Assembly: GCA_030148625.1 (NCBI GenBank)
Contig: JASBTC010000144.1
Location: forward strand, 1-9,468
From: Sphingobium sp.
GTDB taxonomy: Bacteria; Pseudomonadota; Alphaproteobacteria; Sphingomonadales; Sphingomonadaceae
Direction of reading: 5' to 3'
Length of the DNA: 9,468 bases
The notes under the pieces were generated by a model. That model was not told the origin of the DNA and searched no databases. It saw only the letters and a list, made by a program, of their open reading frames with translations. The position numbers were made by a program, and so were the translations under genes. Below, one piece after another: positions 1-6,815 of the stretch (position 1 is the stretch's first letter; each line of letters starts with the position of its first letter).

Positions 1-110
1 GCACGCTCACGCGCCGAAGCCTCGGCCTCGCGGCCAACCCCGGCCAGCGTTCCCGCCGCGCCGTTCACGAACTTCACGAAATCGTCGAAAACACGATTCT
101 GCGACTGCAT
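1..110 (-). CDS. ubiK: UbiK-family ubiquinone biosynthesis accessory factor, N-terminal part
   Basis: Only the first 36 codons are inside the window; the gene continues past position 1. The start is the ATG at 108-110, with a strong GGAGG ribosome binding site at 116-120, six bases upstream once the spacer is counted. The visible protein begins MQSQNRVFDDFVKF and continues through a Gly/Ala stretch into REAEASARER, matching the usual start of the alphaproteobacterial BMFP/UbiK family (formerly YqiC-like): a short amphipathic N-terminus followed by a long coiled coil. Family knowledge: UbiK is a small protein of about 80-100 residues that helps the aerobic ubiquinone hydroxylation and methylation complex together with UbiJ-type lipid-binding factors. 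It lies 30 bases after tspO on the same strand, so it may be co-transcribed, although its own strong ribosome site gives it independent translation. The diagnostic C-terminal coiled coil is not visible. Confidence 0.72.
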   Translation of the reverse strand, partial: MQSQNRVFDDFVKFVNGAAGTLAGVGREAEASARER

Positions 111-140
111 ATTATCCTCCAGATCGGAGATTGGCCCTTG

Positions 141-695
141 CTACAGGTCTATCTGGGCCTTGGGGGTCGCGGGCGCAAGGGTCGCGGCATCGGGATTGAG
201 GCGATCGATCTGGTAATTGAGCGTCGCGGCGAAGCAGAGCCAGGCGAGATAGGGCAGCATCAGCAGCGCAGCGCCGGGCCGGACGCGCCAGAAAGCAACC
301 GTGGTCGCAACCGCCAGCACAAGCATGGCGATGATGACCCAGAAAGCGGTGCCGATCTGGTGTGCGGCGAAGAAGATCGGCGACCAGGAAAGGTTGAGCA
401 GGAATTGGCCGACGAACAGCGCGATGGCGATGCCCCGCCCGGCCGCGCGGCGCGCGTTGAGAATGACCGCGAGGGCAAGCCCCATCATGATGTAGAGCAG
501 GGTCCAGGCAGCGCCGAATGCCCAGCCCGGCGGCATGATATCGGGTTTTGCCAGCGCATCGAACCACGGATTGCCATAGCCCGAATTGGCGATCCGTCCC
601 GACGCGACGCCGAGCAGGACGATGAGCGGGACCGCAATGAGCGCCCATCGCGCAAAGGACCAGCGAAGTTGACCCTTTGACGCGATTTCGCTCAT
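141..695 (-). CDS. tspO: TspO/MBR family membrane protein
   Basis: A 184-residue protein with about five hydrophobic segments (roughly residues 14-33, 56-80, 86-108, 115-136 and 141-160), the usual TspO length or slightly longer. Family signatures: WFDALAKPDIMPPGWAF at about 44-60 followed by WTLLYIMMG; LSWSPIFF at about 102-109; and PYLAWLCFAATLNYQIDRLN at about 148-167. TspO proteins bind porphyrins and, in eukaryotes, cholesterol; in alphaproteobacteria such as Rhodobacter the protein sits in the outer membrane and modulates tetrapyrrole-dependent gene expression, but transport activity is debated. The ATG at 693-695 was chosen because a GGGAG ribosome site lies a few bases upstream and the hydrophilic leader MSEIASKGQ follows; a longer frame from 749 would run into the pump gene and adds only a basic, non-conserved leader. 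It starts 10 bases after the RND pump stop codon, so co-expression is likely. The short charged and Ala/Pro tail after residue 167 is not typical core. Confidence 0.9.
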   Translation of the reverse strand: MSEIASKGQLRWSFARWALIAVPLIVLLGVASGRIANSGYGNPWFDALAKPDIMPPGWAFGAAWTLLYIMMGLALAVILNARRAAGRGIAIALFVGQFLLNLSWSPIFFAAHQIGTAFWVIIAMLVLAVATTVAFWRVRPGAALLMLPYLAWLCFAATLNYQIDRLNPDAATLAPATPKAQIDL

Positions 696-705
696 GCGAT
701 GCTCC

Positions 706-3700
706 CTATTCCGCCGGCGCGGGCACTGGCGCCGGACCGCCAAGCTCACTGTCGAGCGCGCGCCCGACTGCCTCCGGCGACCCCGTATAGCGCGCCAGGC
801 GGCTGTAGAGAATCGGAATGAGGAACAATGTGATGAAGGTGGCGATCGAGACCCCGAACACGATCACGATGCCGATCGCGATGCGCGATGCGGCGCCCGC
901 CCCGCCCGTCGTCACCAGCGGCACCGCGCCCATCACCGTCGCGATCGAGGTCATCATGATCGGGCGCAGGCGCCGCGCCGCCGCGCGGCGGATCGCCTCG
1001 GCGATCCCGACGCCTTCGTCGCGGATCTGGTTGGCGAATTCGACGATCAGAATGCCGTTCTTGGCAGCCAGGCCGACCAGCATGACGATGCCGATCTGAC
1101 TGTAGAGATTGATGGTCTGGCCGGTCAGCGCCAGCCCGATCACCCCGCCCGCCACCGCGAGCGGCACGGTGGTGATGATGACGATCGGGTGGATGAAGCT
1201 TTCGAACTGCGCGGCAAGCACCAGGAAGATGATGAGGATGGTCAGGCCGAAGACGATCCAGATCGAGCTGCCGGTTTCCTTGAACGCCTGACTCTGGCCG
1301 CGATAGCCCACGGCCGTCACCTCGGGCGAAGCCGCCGCCTGTTGCTCGAGGAAGGTCAGCGCCTCGCCCAGCGAATAGCCGGGAGCCAGCGAGCCGCTGA
1401 GCGTGATCGCGCGCATCTTCTGGAAGCGGCCGAGGTCGCGGGGGCCGGCGGTTTCGCGCGTGGTCACCAGGTTCGACAGCGGCACCAGCGCCCCCGTCCG
1501 GCTGCGCACATAGATTTGCGACAGATTCTGGAGGTTCGACCGGTCCTTCGCATCGGCCTGGACGATGACGCGATATTCCTCGCCGCGATCGAGATAGGTC
1601 GAGACGCGCCGCGAGCCGAGCAGTGACTGCAATGCCTGGCTGATATCGTCGACCGACACGCCGAGATCGCCGGCGCGCGCGGTGTTCACGTCGATGCGGA
1701 GCTGCGGCTTGGTTTCCTTATAATCCGAATCGAGGTTGATGATGCCGGGATTGGAGGCGGCCGCCGCCAGGATGCGATCGCGCGCGAGCACCAGCCCCTC
1801 ATAGGTAGTGCCGGCGATCACGAAATTGATCGGATTATTGGCGGAACCGCCGCCGCGTCCGCCGATCGGCGCACGCACCGATGCGTTGCCGCGCACCGTC
1901 GGCGTATCGCGCAGAATGGCATTGATCTTGTCGACCACGTCCTGCGTCGTCTGCTCGCGTTCTTCCCACGGCTTCAGGAAGATGGTGAAAGCGCCATTGT
2001 TGAAATCGTCGGTCGCGCTGAAGCCGCCGGGGGTCCGCGCGATGATGTTGGCAACGGTGCCTTCCTTCACCATCGGCAGCAGCTTGTTCTGCACATCCAT
2101 GACGTAATGATCCATCGTGTCGAATCCGGTGCCTTCCGGCGCGTTCATCTGGACCTGGGCGACGCCCATATCCTCGGCCGGGATCAGTTCGGATTTCATC
2201 AGCGTGAACAGGCCGCCCGCCGCAGCGAGGAACAACAGCACGCCGCCAATCGTGATTGCAGGCTTGGCGATGATCCGGTCGAGCCGGCGGGCATAGGCGG
2301 TTTCGAGCCGCTGGAAGCGATCGTCGATCCATTGGGTGAAACGCCCGCGCGCCTGATGCTTGAGCAGTTTCGAGCAGAGCATCGGCGCCAGGCTGAGCGC
2401 GAGGAAACCCGAAAAGGCGATCGCCGCGATCATCGCGACCGCAAGCTCGCGGAACAACAGCCCGGTCTGTCCGGCCAGGAACATCACCGGCACGAACACC
2501 GCACAGACGACCAAAGTCGTCGAGATCACCGCGAAGCCGACCTGGCGCGTGCCCTTGAACGCGGCGACCAGTGGCGTTTCACCCTCCTCGATGCGGTGAT
2601 AGACATTTTCGAGCACGACGATCGCGTCGTCGACCACCAGACCGATGGCGAGCACCATCGCGAGCAAGGTCAGCAGGTTGATCGAGAATCCCGCCATCCA
2701 CAGCACGGTGAAGGCGCTGAGCAGACAGATCGGCACCGTGACCGCCGGGATCAGCGTGGCGCGCACGCTGCCCAGGAACAGGAAGATGACGAGAACGACG
2801 AGCACCGCCGCCTCGATCAGCGTTTCCCAGACCCGTGCGATCGCGCGGCTGATGAATTGCGAATCGTCGGAACCGACCATGATCGTCATGCCGTCGGGCA
2901 GGCTTGGTCGGATCATATCGGCTTCCGACTTGGCGCGATCGGCGACCTCGAGCGTGTTGGCGCCCGACTGACGCACGATGCCGAGGCCGACCGCCTGACC
3001 GCCGTTCCGGCGGAACTGGGAATAGGGATTCTCGGCCCCCTCCTCGACGCGCGCGACATCGCCGAGGCGAACGAGATAGCCATTGGCGCCGCGGCCGACG
3101 ACGAGCTGCGAGAATTCCGCAGCCGTGGTGAACGGACGCTCGACGCGTAGCGTGACGTTCTGGTCCTTCGATTCCAGGCGGCCCGCAGGCAGCTCGACAT
3201 TCTGGCGGCGCAGCGCATTTTCGACATCGGCGGGCGTGAGCTGGAAAGCGGCGAGCCGCTCGGGCTTCATCCAGATGCGCATCGACGGCCGGGCCTCGCC
3301 CGCCAGGAAGACGCGCGCCACGCCGTCGATCGCGGAGAAGCGGTCGACAAGATTGCGGTCGGCATAGTCGCTGAGCTGGAGCCGGCTCCAGCCCGGCTTG
3401 GAAACGACAAGGAACAGGATCGGCTGCGAATCCGAATCCGCCTTGCGGACCTGCGGCGCCAGCGCTTCCTCGGGCAGATCCTGAACCGAGCTCGACACAC
3501 GATCGCGCACGTCATTGGCCGCGGAATCGATATCGCGACCGGGATTGAATTCGATGGTGATCTCGGACTGGCCGTCGCGCGACCGCGAGCTGATCGCCAG
3601 GATCCCCTCGATGCCGGCAAGCTGCGCTTCGAGCACCTGGGTGATGCGCGATTCGACGACGGTGGCGGCGGCACCGGTATAAACGGTCTGGACCGAGACC

Positions 3701-3831
3701 ACCGGCGGATCGGTGTCGGGATATTCGCGCACCGACAGGCTCATGAACGCGACTGCGCCGACGACGCACAGCAATATCGCGATGACGGTGGCGAAGACCG
3801 GCCTGCGGACCGACAGATCGGAAAGCTGCAT
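706..3831 (-). CDS. HAE1/AcrB-like RND efflux permease
   Basis: A 1041-residue inner-membrane proton-driven pump, the normal length for hydrophobe/amphiphile efflux RND proteins. It opens with MQLSDLSVRRPVFATVIAIL (TM1) and has the two-fold repeat: periplasmic porter loop about 35-335, TM2-6 about 338-490, second periplasmic loop about 550-850, TM8-12 about 855-1015. Proton-relay residues are intact: the Asp pair D401-D402 in LAIGLVVDDAIVVLENVY, and K924 in LAAKNGILIVEFANQ, equivalent to AcrB D407, D408 and K940. A glycine-rich stretch is seen at about 657-664. Family knowledge: such pumps form trimers that export hydrophobic drugs, dyes, fatty acids or quorum signals through an adaptor and an outer-membrane channel. 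It follows the adaptor gene by 12 bases; its ribosome site is weak (GGGCG), suggesting translational dependence on the adaptor. Substrate cannot be read from sequence. A Pro/Ala-rich tail ends the protein. Confidence 0.96.
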   Translation of the reverse strand: MQLSDLSVRRPVFATVIAILLCVVGAVAFMSLSVREYPDTDPPVVSVQTVYTGAAATVVESRITQVLEAQLAGIEGILAISSRSRDGQSEITIEFNPGRDIDSAANDVRDRVSSSVQDLPEEALAPQVRKADSDSQPILFLVVSKPGWSRLQLSDYADRNLVDRFSAIDGVARVFLAGEARPSMRIWMKPERLAAFQLTPADVENALRRQNVELPAGRLESKDQNVTLRVERPFTTAAEFSQLVVGRGANGYLVRLGDVARVEEGAENPYSQFRRNGGQAVGLGIVRQSGANTLEVADRAKSEADMIRPSLPDGMTIMVGSDDSQFISRAIARVWETLIEAAVLVVLVIFLFLGSVRATLIPAVTVPICLLSAFTVLWMAGFSINLLTLLAMVLAIGLVVDDAIVVLENVYHRIEEGETPLVAAFKGTRQVGFAVISTTLVVCAVFVPVMFLAGQTGLLFRELAVAMIAAIAFSGFLALSLAPMLCSKLLKHQARGRFTQWIDDRFQRLETAYARRLDRIIAKPAITIGGVLLFLAAAGGLFTLMKSELIPAEDMGVAQVQMNAPEGTGFDTMDHYVMDVQNKLLPMVKEGTVANIIARTPGGFSATDDFNNGAFTIFLKPWEEREQTTQDVVDKINAILRDTPTVRGNASVRAPIGGRGGGSANNPINFVIAGTTYEGLVLARDRILAAAASNPGIINLDSDYKETKPQLRIDVNTARAGDLGVSVDDISQALQSLLGSRRVSTYLDRGEEYRVIVQADAKDRSNLQNLSQIYVRSRTGALVPLSNLVTTRETAGPRDLGRFQKMRAITLSGSLAPGYSLGEALTFLEQQAAASPEVTAVGYRGQSQAFKETGSSIWIVFGLTILIIFLVLAAQFESFIHPIVIITTVPLAVAGGVIGLALTGQTINLYSQIGIVMLVGLAAKNGILIVEFANQIRDEGVGIAEAIRRAAARRLRPIMMTSIATVMGAVPLVTTGGAGAASRIAIGIVIVFGVSIATFITLFLIPILYSRLARYTGSPEAVGRALDSELGGPAPVPAPAE

Positions 3832-3843
3832 TCGCCCGCGCCC

Positions 3844-4890
3844 TTAGTCGCCGGAGGCTGCCGGGCGCTCGCCGCGTGCGCCCGCGAGCGCAACCTTCAT
3901 CCCGTCGGTGAGCTTGACCACGCCTTCGGTGACGATGCGCTGGCCGGGCTTGAGCCCCTGGAGGATTTCGACGGCGCCGTCCTGGCGCGCGCCGATCCTG
4001 ACCGGGACCCGTTTGACCTTGCTGTCCGCGCCGACAATGAAGACGTAGCTTTTGTCGCCCTCACCGACCACGGCGAGTTCGGGAACCGAAAGCGACGTGC
4101 GCGCGGCCGATTCGACGGTCACCGTCATCAGCATGCCGGGCTTGATCGCGCGATCGGGATTGGGCAGCAGCGCCCGTACCGTCACCGCGCGCGTTTCCGC
4201 GCTTACGACCGGATCGATACTGGCGATGGTGCCGTGGAACGGCCGGCCGGGATAAGCCGCGGCGACCGCGTCGATCCCCTGCCCCACGGCGAGCGTCGAC
4301 AGCAATGTCTCCGGCACGGTGAAATCGAGCTTGATGCGCGAAACATCGCTGATCGTCGCGATCTCGGTCCCCGCACTGACCACCGCGCCCGTCGAAATAT
4401 TGCGCAACGACACCCAGCCGCTGAACGGCGCGCGGATCACGCGATCGCCGATCGAGGCGCGGGCCTCCGCCGCCTGCGCGGTCGCCGACGCGGCCAGCGC
4501 GGTCTGCGAGTCCACCGCAGCGCGTGTCGCGAAACCGCGTGCCTTCAACGCGGCGAGCCGATCGAGCTGCTGGCGGGCCTCGGTCGCGCGCGCGCCGGCC
4601 TCCTGAAGCTGTGCGGTTTCCTGGCCCTGGGCGAGCACGGCGACGACCTGCCCCTGCGCGACATAGCCGCCATCGCCGAAATTGAGGCGCGTGATGCGCT
4701 CGGTCACCGGGGCGGAAAGCACCACTTGCTCATTGGCGAACGCCGTGCCGACCGCATCGATCCGGTCGATGAAGCGCTTGGCCACGGTCGCGTCGGCACG
4801 CACCAGCGGCTCGCCGCCATGCCGGGCTTCCTTGCCGCCGCCACAGGCGGACAGGAGGAGCATCACTGGGATAACGGCGGATATGCGCAT
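3844..4890 (-). CDS. RND efflux periplasmic adaptor, membrane fusion lipoprotein
   Basis: A 348-residue adaptor linking the RND pump to an outer-membrane channel. The ATG at 4888-4890 is chosen because it gives a clean lipoprotein signal: MRISAVIPVMLLLSAC with lipidation at Cys16, then a Gly-rich linker; a frame from 4977 would bury this in an odd 29-residue leader. Domains in order: first half of the lipoyl-like hairpin about 52-86 (VVLSAPVTERITRLNFGDGG); short Ala/Gln-rich helical hairpin about 90-147; second lipoyl half about 150-185 (IRAPFSGWVSLRNISTGAVV); beta-barrel about 188-262 with GTIASIDPVV and IKPGMLMTVTV; membrane-proximal domain about 266-338 (LKPGQRIVTEGVVKLTDGMKV). The order is canonical for the family. 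The helical hairpin is short, as in MexH/MdtA-like adaptors. It is the first gene of the adaptor-pump-tspO run and no channel gene follows. No strong ribosome site is visible before the start. Confidence 0.95.
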   Translation of the reverse strand: MRISAVIPVMLLLSACGGGKEARHGGEPLVRADATVAKRFIDRIDAVGTAFANEQVVLSAPVTERITRLNFGDGGYVAQGQVVAVLAQGQETAQLQEAGARATEARQQLDRLAALKARGFATRAAVDSQTALAASATAQAAEARASIGDRVIRAPFSGWVSLRNISTGAVVSAGTEIATISDVSRIKLDFTVPETLLSTLAVGQGIDAVAAAYPGRPFHGTIASIDPVVSAETRAVTVRALLPNPDRAIKPGMLMTVTVESAARTSLSVPELAVVGEGDKSYVFIVGADSKVKRVPVRIGARQDGAVEILQGLKPGQRIVTEGVVKLTDGMKVALAGARGERPAASGD

Positions 4891-5095
4891 GCGCGTCGAT
4901 CGATGTTCCGGAATGATGGGTCTTGCCCCCGATCGACCCAGCTCGAACGGTAGCAGAGCCGGGTATCGCGCGGGCACGCGCTTGGCAATTCCTTAGTCTG
5001 TCGCAAATTGTCGCAAAGGGAAAAAATTATCGATCGATGAAACATTTCTGTAGCCATAGCCTTCGCGCAAGGCGCGTGGAGCACTCACCGACATT
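4891..5095 (-). promoter_or_regulatory. Regulatory gap upstream of the efflux genes, with tandem 10-base repeat
   Basis: This 205-base gap between the tlyA stop and the adaptor start must carry any dedicated efflux promoter. Visible structure: a tandem direct repeat at 4998-5017 (CTGTCGCAAA then TTGTCGCAAA), period exactly 10; an A6 run at 5021-5026; a palindromic ATCGATCGAT at 5030-5039; an 8-base palindrome TTCCGGAA at 4906-4913, just before the adaptor start; and a short hairpin GCCTT/AAGGC at 5059-5073 close to the tlyA end. On the minus strand the repeat reads TTTGCGACA twice, whose TTGCGA could act as a weak -35, but no convincing -10 at 16-18 bases was found. The region is regulatory by position and by repeat structure; the exact promoter is not resolved. 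Confidence 0.45.
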
Positions 5096-5827
5096 TCAAC
5101 GACGCGCGGCAACCAGGAACTCGACATTGCCCTCCGGGCCGGTGATCGGACTTTCGACGACACCCGCGACCGTCCAGCTGCGCCCCTCGAGCCATGCCAC
5201 CACCTCGGCGCAGACGCGCGCATGGACGGCTGGATCGCGCACCACCCCACCCTTGCCGACCTCTTCGCGGCCCGCCTCGAACTGCGGCTTGATCAGCGCG
5301 ACCAGCCGCGCATCGGGCGCGGCGAAGGACAGCGGCACGTCGAGCACCTTGACCAGCGAGATGAAACTGGCGTCGCAGACGATCAGATCGATGGGCTCGG
5401 GGATATGCGCCGCCGTCAGGATACGGGCACTGGTCTTTTCATGGACGACGACGCGCGGATCCTGGCGGAGTTTCCAGGCGAGCTGGTTGGTGCCGCTGTC
5501 GACGGCGTAGACGCGTGCCGCGCCGTTGGCCAGCAGCACGTCGGTGAAACCGCCCGTCGACGAGCCGACGTCGATCGCCACCGCATCCGTTACGTCCCAG
5601 CCGAAATGCGCGATCGCATGGGCCAGCTTGATCCCGCCGCGTGACACCCAGGGATGGTCGCGGCCACGCACCTCGATCGGCGCATCCTGCGCCAGCGTCT
5701 GCCCCGCCTTGTCGATTTTGCGCTCGCCCGAAAAGACGAGGCCGGCCAGGATCAGCGCCTGCGCGCGCGTCCGGCTCTCGACGAGCCCGCGATCGACGAG
5801 CAGCTGATCGGCACGGGATTTAGACAT
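5096..5827 (-). CDS. tlyA: TlyA-family 23S/16S rRNA 2'-O-methyltransferase (hemolysin A family)
   Basis: A 243-residue protein: N-terminal S4 RNA-binding domain at about 4-60 (SRADQLLVDRGLVESRTRAQALILAG) followed by an FtsJ/RrmJ-like methyltransferase. The SAM-binding motif is DVGSSTGGFTD at 86-96. The FtsJ-type Lys-Asp-Lys-Glu tetrad appears as K67 (SRGGIKLAHA), D152 (VCDASFIS), K180 (ALIKPQFEAG) and E236 (GNVEFLV), each two residues below the mycobacterial TlyA positions K69, D154, K182 and E238. Family knowledge: TlyA methylates ribose 2'-OH groups of rRNA and, in mycobacteria, sets capreomycin sensitivity; the short form without the N-terminal extension usually methylates only 23S rRNA, and the hemolysin name is historical. 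The ATG at 5825-5827 is preceded by no good Shine-Dalgarno sequence. In many alphaproteobacteria tlyA lies directly after dxs; here a regulator gene and a long gap separate them. Confidence 0.94.
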   Translation of the reverse strand: MSKSRADQLLVDRGLVESRTRAQALILAGLVFSGERKIDKAGQTLAQDAPIEVRGRDHPWVSRGGIKLAHAIAHFGWDVTDAVAIDVGSSTGGFTDVLLANGAARVYAVDSGTNQLAWKLRQDPRVVVHEKTSARILTAAHIPEPIDLIVCDASFISLVKVLDVPLSFAAPDARLVALIKPQFEAGREEVGKGGVVRDPAVHARVCAEVVAWLEGRSWTVAGVVESPITGPEGNVEFLVAARR

Positions 5828-5888
5828 AGAAGGGAGTCATGATCGTGGGGCCTGCGATTAAGCTGCGCCCCCGCAATGGCGGAAAGCT

Positions 5889-5901
5889 TTGGCCGCGCCA
5901 A
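5889..5901 (-). terminator. Small hairpins between the MarR gene and tlyA
   Basis: The 102-base gap 5828-5929 holds two compact inverted repeats: TTGGC/GCCAA with a 3-base loop at 5889-5901, and GGGGC/GCCCC with a 15-base loop at 5847-5871, about 20 bases before the tlyA start. Neither is followed on the minus strand by a T-run, so they are poor intrinsic terminators. They may attenuate read-through from the regulator gene or shape the tlyA leader. Low confidence. Confidence 0.22.
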
Positions 5902-5929
5902 GGAATAACACTCCCCGGCATCCAGCGGT

Positions 5930-6286
5930 TCAGCCGCCGTCGTGCTTTTCCAGATAGCTGCGCATCAGCTTGACGGCATGCTCGCTGAGCGAGACCAGCA
6001 CGCGGCGATGATCGCGCCCGTCGCTGTGGCGGACGAGCAGACCGCGATCGAGCAATTGCTTCACCCAGCGCTGCGCGGTCGAAAGCGGCACGCCGGCGCC
6101 AAGGCTGGCATCCGACAGACAGATGGGCTGACGTCGCTCATGCGCGATGAACAGATCCAGGAGAATATCCCAGGCCGGTTCGCCGAATATGTCTGAATCG
6201 GGCGCGAACAGCGCCCTCCGGCTACGGCGCGCCTGATAAATCCGCAGCGCGCGCTGAAGCGGTGAAAATGTACGATCCTGTTCCAT
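5930..6286 (-). CDS. MarR-type winged-helix transcriptional regulator
   Basis: A 118-residue DNA-binding protein. A helical N-terminus (FSPLQRALRIYQARRSRRALF, about 7-27, written here in part) leads into a winged helix-turn-helix at about 55-102: LSDASLGAGVPLSTAQRWVK with recognition helix near 68-79, then the wing with D89-G90-R91-D92 and R94-R95 followed by VLVSLSEHA, the MarR-family DxRD-x-R wing pattern. Shorter than typical MarR proteins (about 140-150), with brief dimerisation helices at both ends; a similar short winged-helix type is common in sphingomonads, by recall. The ATG at 6284-6286 was chosen over an in-frame TTG at 6302-6304, with a G-rich GGGGGGA stretch as ribosome site. It stands alone between dxs and tlyA with a long AT-rich upstream region, suggesting its own promoter and possible autoregulation. 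Target genes are unknown; the efflux genes beyond tlyA are one candidate by proximity only. Confidence 0.85.
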   Translation of the reverse strand: MEQDRTFSPLQRALRIYQARRSRRALFAPDSDIFGEPAWDILLDLFIAHERRQPICLSDASLGAGVPLSTAQRWVKQLLDRGLLVRHSDGRDHRRVLVSLSEHAVKLMRSYLEKHDGG

Positions 6287-6304
6287 GGCCCCACATCCCC
6301 CCAA

Positions 6305-6510
6305 AGATAATCCCCGTATCTCGGCGGCTATTCGTGGTTCTTACACGCAATCATGCCAAATATCCACCCATATCGGAAATAATATTCATCCAATATGGTA
6401 GTAATTTCCTAACAATATTTGAAAAAAAGCTACGCACCCTGACGATATAATGTCGTCATCCCCGGTCTGTCAAAAGATATACCGTGCATGGAGCACGCTA
6501 GGCAAGACAG
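6305..6510. promoter_or_regulatory. AT-rich regulatory island upstream of the MarR gene
   Basis: Counting 6361-6430 directly gives 20 G or C in 70 bases (29%), far below the surrounding genes. The island includes an inverted repeat CCATAT (6368-6373) / ATATGG (6393-6398), several ATATT words, and an A7 run at 6422-6428. It is the natural place for the MarR promoter on the minus strand and perhaps for a divergent plus-strand promoter. No -35/-10 pair with ideal spacing was found on the minus strand, so the start site is not assigned. No gene is seen within 6305-6510. Confidence 0.5.
6440..6458 (+). promoter_or_regulatory. Operator-like dyad centred on a TATAAT box
   Basis: TGACGATATAATGTCGTCA is a perfect 6-base inverted repeat (TGACGA/TCGTCA) around a 7-base centre that contains a consensus TATAAT -10 hexamer at 6446-6451 on the plus strand. 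A TTGAAA lies at 6419-6424, but the 21-base spacing is too long for a standard promoter. The dyad size fits a dimeric repressor such as a MarR-type protein, whose gene starts 154 bases away. Binding by that regulator is an inference. Confidence 0.35.
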
Positions 6511-6633
6511 GTGTCCAAAATACAGAAAACCGAACCACCCATCCCACGCAATGCAACTGGGCTCATCTATACGCCCAAAGGCCTCGATCTGCAATTCTTC
6601 GAAGAACAATGCCGAAATGGACTGAGTGCGTAA
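6511..6633 (+). CDS. Possible 40-codon small protein, unrecognised
   Basis: The only plus-strand frame in the gap that looks weakly protein-like. It begins with GTG at 6511, 12 bases after an in-frame TAG at 6499-6501, and ends with TAA at 6631-6633. The product has a Pro/Lys-rich start and a centre reading TGLIYTPKGLDLQFFEEQCR, which could form a strand and an amphipathic helix. Against it: GTG start, only a weak AGG-type ribosome site, and third codon positions much poorer in G/C than the neighbouring genes. It lies downstream of the TATAAT dyad and would be transcribed divergently from the MarR gene. I do not recognise a family; it may be chance or a relic. Not certain to be a gene. Confidence 0.2.
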   Translation: MSKIQKTEPPIPRNATGLIYTPKGLDLQFFEEQCRNGLSA

Positions 6634-6781
6634 CGAAATTTACGGCACGCAGGGCCGCCCGACAAGCGCCGACGCATCTTTGCGCCGACGAAAGCCCGGC
6701 CGATTTCAGACCGATTCGGACCAATTCGCGACTTCGATCGCTTGCGCGACCTGGAATCTGGTACCCTTGCGCTGTCCGACA
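6634..6781. other. Unassigned stretch between the small frame and the dxs terminator
   Basis: No start-bearing frame here has convincing coding character. The same plus-strand frame as the small upstream frame stays open after its TAA and gives a charged, helix-prone stretch (for example DRFGPIRDFDRLRDLESG near 6709-6762) that runs on into the antisense of dxs. This could be a decayed gene interrupted by the stop, or coincidence. There is a short near-repeat, ACCGATTCGG then ACCAATTCGC, at 6710-6729. Nothing else is seen. Confidence 0.2.
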
Positions 6782-6803
6782 AAGCCGACGAGTCGGTCGG
6801 CTT
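6782..6803 (-). terminator. Candidate intrinsic terminator of dxs
   Basis: AAGCCGAC (6782-6789) and GTCGGCTT (6796-6803) form a perfect 8-base stem with a 6-base loop. It begins 12 bases after the dxs stop codon on the minus strand and is followed by a short T-run of three. The stem is GC-rich and the T-run short, as is common in high-GC genomes, so termination may be partial. Confidence 0.5.
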
Positions 6804-6815
6804 CACACGTCGCGA

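Noticed and set aside
141..749. Longer 202-residue TspO start
   Set aside because: The extra 18 residues overlap the pump's C-terminus, are basic and not family-like, while the internal ATG at 693-695 has a good ribosome site.
694..1626. Plus-strand open frame opposite the RND pump, and a second one at 2107-3150
   Set aside because: Both are antisense to conserved RND domains and give Arg/Asp/His-rich products with no motif.
3844..4977. Longer 377-residue adaptor start
   Set aside because: It would place 29 residues before a clear lipoprotein signal peptide and lipobox.
6315..6365. Sigma-54-like promoter (TTGGCATGATTGC on the minus strand)
   Set aside because: The GG and GC elements are 7 bases apart instead of the required 10.
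6422..6458. Minus-strand terminator made from the TGACGA dyad and the T7 run
   Set aside because: Eleven bases separate the stem from the T-run, so the geometry does not fit an intrinsic terminator; the dyad fits an operator better.
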